A stretch of DNA of 64,000 bases, from NCBI GenBank assembly GCA_029891345.1, contig CM057009.1, forward strand, positions 233,421,178-233,485,177, read 5' to 3'. Shown here piece by piece: positions 55,370 to 64,000 of the stretch; the stretch's first letter is position 1, and each line of letters begins with the position of its first letter. The position numbers and the translations under genes are program-made. This DNA is from Dryococelus australis (taxonomy: Eukaryota; Arthropoda; Insecta; Phasmatodea; Phasmatidae). The notes beneath the pieces are model-generated. The model had not been told where the DNA came from and ran no database searches. It saw only the letters and a program-made list of their open reading frames with translations.

Positions 55370-58300
55370 TTCATCTGTAATTTGCACTAGTACACAGACA
55401 GTACAAATAAATCCAGAAATTTGAAAACGATATTTCAACGTACATCACCAAAAAAACAGTCTAGTAGTCCAGCAAAATAAGGGTAGTTCCGCATAACGAA
55501 TAACCTAGAGAGCACAACCAGATACGTGCGTGGATGCACAGACAGCCCAAGATCGGAGTGTAAAGCCACTGTGCACATTGCAGTGGTACAACATCTCAAC
55601 CTTACAGAACAAAAATGCCAGTCATCATGATCACTAGAAAAAATAAACACACTATTGGTACCACAAAATAGATACAAAATAATTACAGTCTTACAAAAAA
55701 TCTTTGCTGAAAACTGGATGTGCACGTACTCTTGTGCTCTTTGATACCAGCTACTACTGCATGCGCTATCTGTTAAACACTGGCAAAAATCATAGAGCTA
55801 ATTCATACCCAGACTTGCCGACTTTACAATTTTTCCGTAAAATGTACGGAAATCATACCCTTTTTACGATTTTATGGAAACGCTTCAATTTTTTCTGAAT
55901 TCCGATTTTGGAAAAAATTTTGGAGTGAATATTTACTTAAGAGATGCGACTATTGATTCTTCGATACCTCGATATCAGGACATATTGAAAGTATTGAGTA
56001 TCGCGACGTGTGTATTGATACATTTGTTTGATGCGTGAAATGTTATATTATCGACACGAGAATGACTTGGTCTGCCATTTTCACAATTGTCACGAAGCAA
56101 AACAACTGTGTTTTCATTCTTCAGTGACTAGTTTCGGAAAGCAGGTGAAATGTCGTATTTATTTAATGATTCAGCTAGTTAATTTATAACGATGGCAGTG
56201 AAACGTGTAGTAAGAATTGTAACAGAACGTGTATTCAGGAGTTGCAAATAGGAATTACAAACAGTAAGTCAGTGTGTATTGTAAATAATGTATTTTGAAA
56301 CAGTTATTAAAATGTTCGAAATGTACGTGGCGTAGATAACTAATATTTCAGATCTGTTTTGCAGTGTAAAAATAACACGTTTGCTGTATGGAAAAGTAAC
56401 TTCGCCAAAAATATTTACATCTCAAGCATGTTTAATATTTGGATTGGTACTAACTACATATTTATCACGTTTTATTTCAGTTAAAACTTGACAGGTTATA
56501 TAATAATTTGAGGCCGTTGCCGAATTGCAGATTTCAAAATGATCACGTGACTTGATTTTGTATACAAAATGGTGACATATTTGGTAATTTCATATTTCGT
56601 ACCTAGCGGATGTTAGCAGAAATACAAAATTACAAAATTAGTGCTATGTTTGTTTTTACTTTAAAAACATGTGAATGCATAAGTAAAATTATTTTTAAAA
56701 CAAATAATTGTACATAAAATACATTATGCATGTTTTAAAAAGCAAGTAAGTGCTATGTTTATATATTGCGCAACAAAATATTTTAAAAGTCGTTATTGCA
56801 TAATTTATTATTTTCTTATTTATTAACGTATTCGTATCATTCCAGTGATATTTGCAGAAATTTTACGACCTTCTAAAGCATTATGTTTAGATAAAAATAT
56901 TTTTCACTGTTTATGTAATAATGCATTGCTGAGAGTGCTAAACAATTGACTGTCAAGAACATCACAACTGATACCTATCAAATCACGAATTTACAAACTA
57001 ACGAGCAAATTTTTGACTCTTCCATTTAAAGAGTATATAATTAGAAATGATAGTCTCATAAGAAGAGGTGCAAAATAACCCCGTCTCATGAAAGATGTTA
57101 AACTAAAAAGTCTCTCCCAAGCCCATCCAATCCGCTGTCAATAAAATTAACAAAGCTGCAGAAGTATGACTTTGCCATAACCAAAACAAGGTAGGTTGGA
57201 ATGGTAACCTACATTGATCACAGCATTTATTTACACTCATTGTTTTCTTCATAGACAGAGCAGCTGTTTAGTAAGGATACATTGCGGCCGTGCTACGTTT
57301 CTAGATATCTCAAAATTTAGTTGTCTTATGTTCTGTATTCTGAATGCAAGTACATATTTCGATTTTTACGCACCATTTATTTTTACAACTGGTATTTCAT
57401 ATTTATTTTACATGTTTTGTGTGTGTACAATCTGTGAAAATGACCAACACAAAACTACAAACAGGTAGCAGTAGAATTGCTATTGATTTTAATCCAGCGA
57501 TAAACAATTCCCACATTTCCTCTATCTGACTTAATCCAAAAAAATAAAAAAGTAATGCTTGTTTTTATAAATAAAATTTGTAAGCTTTTTAAGTTTGAAA
57601 CTTTACGTATGAGTATATGCACATTTTTTATATACAAGTTTTAAATGCTAATTTTAAATTTAAATCATTGCAGAATAGGGATTTTGTATTTTTAAAAGTG
57701 AATTTTTAATACTTTTATGGTAAGCATATTATACTTTAATGTGAAAATAAATACTGCATGGAAGTTATCTTAAATTAATGTATATTTCACCCAAGGCAAG
57801 GAATAAGTAGGCTATATTTTTGCTTTGCACGTCATACTAAGCAAACACATTTTGATGATGTATAACTTTTCTTTAGGGGAAATCATAGTTTCTGGTCTGA
57901 AACACTGAACAAATATTGGATTATATTAAATTTTCATTGTGGAAATGTGGAGATTTTATTACTTGAAATTACGTGTGAATGTGAAGAAAATTAGTGTATG
58001 TGAAATTGTCGCGGGCAGTTTACGTGTGTTTTAATAGTTTTTATCCATTTTTCTGATTGGAAACTTTAAAAGTTGGCAAGTCTTCTGCATACCACAAAAT
58101 CTAGTGAGCACAGGCGAATGCAGAACGTCTTGCTTGCTTAAAGGCTAGTAAAAAGCATCTGCCTCCTATAGGATATAATTCTGCAGTTAAAAATAATGAG
58201 AAAACTCAGGTTAAAAATAATTGACTTACAAAACAATCCAAGACTGAGTTAACTCGTGATACTAAGAGCAGTGGTTAAACAATTTAATGAGCATGTAAAC

Positions 58301-60099
58301 ATTATTGTGAGGAAAAGATTTATTCTGGTAAATGCAGAGAGAAAGAATGGATTCATTCTTAATGAGTAACTTGTGTAAGCTGTGGAATCTGTCAGTTCTG
58401 GCTACCTGAGTCAAGTGAACCATGTAACCGTTGAGAAGTATCTGATTGAAATATTGCTTCTGAACTTGCCACAAAAAATTTTTTTAGTAATGCACCGTAT
58501 CATTCCATGCAAACAGATAAGCCACCTGCTAAATATTTGTTGCAGTGCTATATCTTAACATGACTATAGAAGACAAAACAATGTACATTCAAAGTAAAAT
58601 GCTTAGGTTTGGGGGACTCGCAGAACATACTGTTCTGTCAGTCACCAAACAAGTTTGGGAAGGGTTTCTTTACCATGTAGAAAAACTACAGTAACAATAT
58701 TGGCAAAAGATGTAATTATTCTGGATATAATTTACTGTAAACAATAGAAATTTACAGCAGTAACAGTGACGATACCAATCAATGATTGTGATTCAGCTGC
58801 TGACAGCACAGTTTCTGCAGATGAAGAGTCTGGTTCCAAGGAGAACTTGGTGCAACCACTTTGAAACAGCAAGTAAATGTTTCTTGCTATGGAGAATAGT
58901 CTGTTACAACATAGTTTTATCTTTCTTGTGTTTACTGCATGGAGAGATGGGAGCATGTGTGGTGGCACTTGCCACCCTCTTCTGCATTTATTCCAAGGGT
59001 GGATGGCCTAAATACATCCAGGAAAATAGGAAAATAAATTGAAATGATTGATTTGTATAGTTTTTAAGTTTTTGGGGATAATACTTTGTGCTGGCTTTTT
59101 AGAAGCACCAGTGCACATTTTAGGTTATGATGAAAAATTATAAAGCATAGACTGATATATTTCACACATGTTTTTTATGGTTTTAGCCATGTACAAAATA
59201 AAAGTAATTTACATAGCAAAATTTATAATTTTTTCTGGAGATTATTCTGTTATATGGCTTATAATATAATAATATAATTCACTGGTTATTATATTTGTGC
59301 GACAGTGATTAATCAAGAAGAAAAAATTAAATTTTTTTCCAATATTGTTGTCACAGTTACTGTATGACTTTTAAAATACAATTTTATTAAGGTAATAGGA
59401 AAATTCTATCATGTTCTATGTAATTTTGACTATAATAAAAAAGAATATGGATTTAATCTATTAATAATGATGTTTATATTTAAGCATTTTGTTATTTAAA
59501 TTTGAATTAATAGGGGGGGGGGGGAGCACTCAGGAGGTGGAGGTAATATCACATTCTCACATAACAGGGCCACATCTTTGAAAAATTTCTATTAGCATTA
59601 TAGCCATAGCTGTATTCTTTTTTCAAAGTTTTATTATGTCCAAGGAGGCCAGATTATTAGTTTTATAAAATTTCTGTGGATGGTAGATAATTCATTATAT
59701 ATCCGAGTGGTTGCAATACAGCCACATTTTAAATTGTGTCCTTGTTGCACATATATTATTTTAAAGTAATAAATGTAAATTTAGGATAATAATTCATTGA
59801 TTTTTTGGCATTAAGTAAGCGCAATACACCCAAATTTTCATTTGTGGTCATATAGCAGATTTATACTTTATGAGAACACTGGACAATGGTAATAACATCA
59901 TTAAAAAATTTGAGCAAAAATCTAAGCATCAATGGCATTTTGAAAAAGGAAATTAGAGAATTACATAGCAAACAAAGGACATTTCAGAGCAAATTATAAC
60001 GTAAATCAGAGCACACACAAATTTGTTTCGCAAATTGAGTCATATTACTTTTGATGACAGATTTTGTGGGAATATTTAGAATGCAATTTGACACTGAGA
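55370..60099. other. Long unassigned stretch with traces of decayed mobile DNA
   Basis: No gene is secure. At 55815-55910 the phrase GACTTTACAATTTTTCCGTAAA and its variants look like a transposon terminus. At 55950-56050 ATCGATA-like phrases recur. At 58099-58212 an open plus-strand phrase reads A-Q-A-N-A-E-R-L-A-C-L-K-A-S-K-K-H. At 58780-58860 an acidic phrase reads D-S-A-A-D-S-T-V-S-A-D-E-E-S-G-S-K-E-N. Both look like eroded coding sequence and could be 5' parts of the ORF at 60100-61190. A 12-G run lies at 59513-59524. Confidence 0.3.
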
Positions 60100-61190
60100 A
60101 ATGTCTCATTTGTATATCCAACAACAGAAAGCAGATAATAGTGTGAATGCATTCAAGTACAAGGTGATGTTTTCTACTAAATACATTATTGCTTTCTTCA
60201 AACCAAACAAAAACCAATGCTCAGTGTGTGAAAGCTACAATAACAGTAGCCTAATAATGAAGGAATGTAAGAACTCAGAAAATGATCAAGATCACATCCA
60301 TAAGAAAGACTTGAGCATGGCTGAAAAAGAAATTGATAACTCATAAAAAAAAATTGCACCTTTAAGGAAGTGTCGGATTGCAATGCTATTTGGAAAGAAG
60401 TCAAAATTCTTGAGGAGATTGAAATATTACAAATTTTGACTGGTATGACTGGTATGGTCCGAAATCTGAATGTGTTTCTCAGAAATCTGAACTGCTTCAA
60501 CTTTGCTGTTTACGAAACTGTGAGCAAACATGTTAGATGCTATTTTTGGGTGAGTCTGCAGCAAAGTAAAATGTAAATGAAATCAGTAGATGGGTTTTAC
60601 TGTATTTAAAGTAACATTGTTTTGGGGGGGAAAAAAAATTTATATTCAGATAATTGCAGTGTCCGAAACAAAAACAAGGCAGTGGCCAATCTTTTCTTGT
60701 ATGCTGTGCAAAAGTTTGGAATTCTTGGCTATCATCCACAAATTTATAATAGTTGGGCATACACAAAAAGAAGGTAACATTATATGTTAAGTATAGAAAG
60801 GCAGAAATCTGGTTTTTAAATGTGGCCTAATCTATATTCTTGCCCAATGGACTCCAATTTTGAGAATGGCAAAAAAGGAAAGGGAACCTTATGAAGTTAT
60901 AGAAGTTAGTACTTCTGATGCCATGGATTCAAAACTGTTTCCCCAAACAACTATTTTGAAGTAAACACACAATACTAACTGTGACAGAGTTGCAGGGAAC
61001 CATATCAAAGTTCTGCATACGGAAAGTACATCTCCAAAAATTATTTTCTTTAAGCCTGATTATGGTCTGTGTGACTACAAACGAAGTAACACTAGAAGAC
61101 AAGTTCACAAAATACTTCCTGCCTACAAAAATGGACCACCTGAACTTAATGCAACCTAGGTCAGGGATATTTTGGATATGTGGAGAGTGA
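60100..61190 (+). pseudogene. Decayed ORF of an unnamed repeated protein family
   Basis: Successive plus-strand frames keep coding character. Frame 60101-60346 has I-A-F-F-K-P-N-K-N-Q-C-S-V-C-E-S-Y and H-I-H-K-K-D-L-S-M-A-E-K. Frame 60370-60576 has N-F-A-V-Y-E-T-V-S-K-H-V-R-C-Y-F-W. Frame 60590-60790 has I-I-A-V-S-E-T-K-T-R-Q-W and I-I-V-G-H-T-Q-K-E-G. Frame 60981-61190 continues it. I recall a repeated arthropod and cnidarian family with a K-P-x-K-D-Q-C-x-x-C motif and a later G-H-T-x-x-E-G, probably transposon-derived, but cannot name it. The C-x-x-C suggests metal binding. Frameshifts and stops throughout. Confidence 0.45.
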
Positions 61191-62465
61191 ACATTATTCT
61201 AAGTATACATCATGATTTTTCCTATTAGTAAACAAATGAATCATCTAAATAACATTCTGAAATCTAAGATGAAACTGTTCAGTTGCATTTTACTTAATAA
61301 GGATCTAATGAACCGGTTTAATTGCATTTCTTAACTATAAATATTCCATGTTGGTTATTATTAATATGAATTTTAACTTGATAAAAAAGAACTGTGAATA
61401 GGTATTAGATATTAATCTTTATGTATGAAACTGGACCTTACAAAAGTGTGCTGAGCAACTAAGCCACAAGTCAAAAACCTTATAATTTAGTGGGTGTGAA
61501 ATTTAATAAGGATAGTGTCAGATGGTCATAAGTAAATAATTCTAGTTTAAATAAAATAAAAAATCTAAATTTTTTTTTTTTTTTATGGTCACAAAACAGT
61601 ATAAAACAATTTCAATATTTAGATGAAGTGCTGTATTTGATGTTTTTGCAGGAATTCTTTGCAGGTCTCTCCCGAGAAAAGGGACAGTTAGTTGTGGCCC
61701 TGTTGCAGTTGGGGTACAGCATACCACTTGGGATGAATGGTTGTGAAGTGTTGGGCACCTCCGCCAGTTTTTTTTTTTTTGTGAATTAAATTTAATGATT
61801 GTAAACTGAATGAATATAGGAAATTATAATAATTTTTTATTAAATAGGTGGTTAGATGTAATTAATGGCTAGACAGATATAATTAATCACTATTAATTAA
61901 TTGTACAAAAGTTTATATGGAATGAGTAATGAAGTTGCTACTTTTCAGTTATAGAAGCTATGATATTTAATCATGACATTATGAAAATACGAGTTCAATT
62001 TTATATTTTAATGTAGAAGGCTAACAAAATTTGTGAATTGGTGGTTGGCAGGCCCAGTTATGCTGAACTCGTCAGGTGGAAGAGTGTGTCTTTTTGTAAA
62101 GTTCAGTCAAGTATTAACAATCACAGCACATTGAGTTTTGAAAATTTTCTGTAGTCCTGTTCATGCCTTTATGACAAGTAGTAGAGGACCAGAATGTGCT
62201 TATACATAGCTAGACAATGAATAGAAACACCATTGGAAGCTCCTGCCCTCCGAAATTTTATTCATACTCACCGTAGTTATAATGTGATATAGAGTAATTC
62301 AGGTGAAGTAGTACTTGTGTATAAAGTCTGCAGGCTGTGCTGAAATACATATTTTCGTTTGATACCATTCTTTAGCAGCAATGTAACCTGAAACTATAAT
62401 TCACATTCCACCTTGTGCAGTTGGCCAAGATTTATCTTGGATGTTGACAAGAAACCTTATAATGT
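61191..62465. other. AT-rich DNA, no gene
   Basis: Contains poly-T runs near 61569 and 61770. The short open frame on the minus strand at 61542-61727 is unsupported. A moderately GC phrase at 61640-61740 could be a repeat fragment. Confidence 0.5.
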
Positions 62466-62560
62466 ACACCTCTGTGTGTGTTTGTATGCAAGTGTTCATG
62501 TGTCCATGTGCGCACAACTACGTACATATATAAAAATCTCCTAACATTTAAAAAAAATAA
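62460..62560 (+). repeat. First copy of a direct repeat of about 97 bp
   Basis: Shares with 63233-63330, in the same orientation, CATGTGTCCATGTGC, ACACATATAT-like and TCTCCTAAC followed by TTTAAAAAAAATAAA. The two copies lie about 770 bp apart and flank a decayed transposase. Confidence 0.75.
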
Positions 62561-62579
62561 ACCCATAGAAGCCTAATAA

Positions 62580-62990
62580 GGGAACAGGTCTGATGACCAT
62601 GTTGGTGAGAGGATTAGATAACACCTTGGAGAACATGCTAGGTTGTACAAGTAATATGTGGGGGAAGGGGGCGTTGTCTTGTTAGAGGGACACATCTTCC
62701 ATTTGTTTCACAAATGGCAGCAGAATGGGTTAGACATTGTTCATAATGTACAGTGTCATGTTATTGTTCTCAAAACAAACACCAGGGGTGAAAAAACATT
62801 TTAAGCTTGGCTTCCGGATGCCATAATTTTACGAATTTGTTTTGTGTGTCATTGCCATGTACGTTGCAGAAGGTGTCTTGCATACAAATATTACCATTGT
62901 TAGAACTGAGGCAGAGAAAGTGCTTTTGTTACTGAACATAACACATTAACATTCCTCCTCGGGTGCTCCTTTCTCAACATCACTGAAGGT
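62580..62990 (-). pseudogene. Decayed Tc1/mariner-superfamily transposase
   Basis: Minus-strand frames retain V-M-F-S-N-K-S-T-F-S at about 62945-62916, the first catalytic block with Asp changed to Asn. Then Q-D-N-A-P at about 62660-62685 is the second catalytic Asp block, usually Q-D-N-A-x-x-H. About 25 residues later is a W-S-S-D-L-x-P trace of the S-P-D-L-x-P block that carries the third acidic residue. Order and spacing fit a Tc1/mariner transposase. The sequence between is badly eroded, so the family is uncertain. Confidence 0.5.
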
Positions 62991-63232
62991 AGACTACATT
63001 TTGAAGAGGTGTGTGTGGAAGTTTGTTTAGCGGTATCCCTGAACATAGCCCAGTTTCATACCAACAGTTGTGGATTGTTTTGACACCCCTGGTATGATAT
63101 TATGTCTTAATTTGTTGTGGATACATTGTGATTCACTATAGCTATCCATACTGTATGACTGTAATGGCATGCATTAGTATGTCACTGATGTCTGGAACTA
63201 AGCATATATGTACATGCATATTCCTTTGACCA

Positions 63233-63330
63233 ATGTATACCTGTGTGTGTACGCAAATGTGCATGTGTCCATGTGCACACAATTACACACATATATTAAA
63301 GTCTCCTAACTTTAAAAAAAATAAAATACA
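63233..63330 (+). repeat. Second copy of the direct repeat
   Basis: See the copy at 62460-62560. Substitutions and small indels separate the two, so the duplication is not recent. Confidence 0.75.
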
Positions 63331-63577
63331 CCTTAAGCTTATAACACATTAAGATATATAGTTTACATCCCATGATTTTACTCTTTGTGTCTGGCATCAT
63401 CTTTCACTTTTTTTAATGTTCACCTAATGCAATTTTCCTTTTTTTTTTAATGCTCTTTTCCACATGTCTCACAACTTTTTTTTTTTCAGGTTTCTTGAAT
63501 AATTTAATTTAAAATATGTGTTTTATTGCATTCACTTGTCTTGGTAAACAATGTTTCTTGTAAAAAATTTTTCACAG
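63331..63577. other. Intron-like DNA upstream of the kinase exon
   Basis: T-rich sequence ending in TTTTTCACAG, a good 3' splice site. No coding is seen. I did not find the exon that should precede it anywhere in the window. Confidence 0.55.
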
Positions 63578-63652
63578 ATTAAAACATCCGAATATTGTTC
63601 AATTGCTGGAAACCTTTGAAGATAAACACAAAGTCTACCTCATAATGGAACT
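63578..63652 (+). CDS. CaMKI: Internal exon of a Ser/Thr protein kinase, CaMKI-like
   Basis: An acceptor AG at 63576-63577 and a donor GTGAGT at 63653 bound a 75-bp exon. Its first base completes a codon (A, fitting Arg) and its last two start one (CT, Leu). It encodes L-K-H-P-N-I-V-Q-L-L-E-T-F-E-D-K-H-K-V-Y-L-I-M-E, kinase subdomain IV (H-P-N-I-V) and V (the V-Y-L-I-M-E-L hinge). The H-P-N-I-V-Q-L-L-E-T phrase and the K-V-Y-L hinge are close to what I know of insect calcium/calmodulin-dependent protein kinase I. Another CAMK-group kinase is the alternative. It would phosphorylate targets in response to calcium. There are no stops or shifts, unlike every transposon gene here. The next exon should start G-G-E-L-F-D-type sequence beyond the window. 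Confidence 0.75.
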
Positions 63653-64000
63653 GTGAGTATTCTTTTATATAAAATAACTGTGAACTGTTTTTACTTATAC
63701 ATTTTGTCTGTTTCATCTTTTAATATTATTAATTTTAGTTTTATTGCATTCATAGAAGTGTAATGCTCCATGAAGAAATTATTTAATTTATATTAATGTG
63801 AATATGGTTATTTAATTTTTATCAAGGTACTAGAAATTTTTTTTAAATGAATTGGTTTGGCAGTCCAAAATTACCTTGTGGTGATTCATTGGAGTTTACA
63901 AATATAGTATTTATATAAAATGTTGTTTTTAATTTTTAACGAGTCTGTCTGAAAACACCAAATAGAAGAGAATATATGAAATCCATAATACATTACTGTA
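63653..64000 (+). other. Start of the following intron
   Basis: Begins GTGAGTATTC, a good donor. The remaining AT-rich sequence to the window end has no coding similarity. Confidence 0.65.

Noticed and set aside
57214-57529. Two overlapping plus-strand ORFs as a membrane protein gene
   Set aside because: Phe/Tyr/His-rich translation of AT-rich DNA, overlapping frames, and no similarity or gene context.

Overview
This is eukaryotic nuclear DNA, AT-rich and almost wholly made of decayed transposable elements. It is most likely from an insect with a large, repeat-laden genome, possibly a polyneopteran such as a cockroach, termite or stick insect; that placement is inferred from the element families. 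There are no operons, ribosome binding sites, rRNA or CRISPR arrays, and I saw no tRNA gene. The only convincing host coding sequence is one 75-bp exon at 63578-63652. It encodes kinase subdomain IV-V residues and resembles insect calcium/calmodulin-dependent kinase I. The preceding tens of kilobases may therefore be one large intron or the gene's upstream flank.

Layout. 330-12070: an 11.7-kb minus-strand Ty3/gypsy element with two diverged LTRs, an arginine/glycine-rich gag, pol, an OTU-like segment between RNase H and integrase, and an errantivirus-type env remnant. 13750-13985: tail of a non-LTR reverse transcriptase. 16707-17000: a pogo/Tigger terminus cut off where the next element starts. 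17001-23606: gypsy element A (plus). 25616-29230: a 5'-truncated gypsy element C (minus), followed downstream by an unusual 273-codon ORF holding three 47-residue repeats. 29245-30101: a short DUF4817-type mariner-like element with about 115-bp inverted repeats, lying exactly where element C stops. 31978-33232: a DUF4817-type transposase pseudogene with a 232-bp MITE inside it. 34162-36004: a non-autonomous Harbinger-like element with internal 132-134-bp tandem repeats. 38895-45650: gypsy element B (plus), sister of A, with a clean ATAC target duplication. 45990-46125: another non-LTR RT scrap. 48095 to about 52830: a Tigger/pogo transposase (minus) interrupted by a 2.8-kb PIF/Harbinger element (49299-52103) with its own two genes. 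53395-53918 and 54664-55367: hAT C-terminal and N-terminal halves on opposite strands. 60100-61190: a decayed ORF of a repeated family I cannot name. 62580-62990: a decayed Tc1/mariner transposase.

How they work together. They are layered insertions, not a pathway. Three nestings can be read directly: Harbinger in Tigger, MITE in mariner transposase, and mariner-like element against gypsy C. Nearly every coding region carries stops or frameshifts. The most intact reading frames are the element C accessory ORF (25616-26437), the element A integrase (21851-22552) and the Tigger catalytic region (48095-49060).
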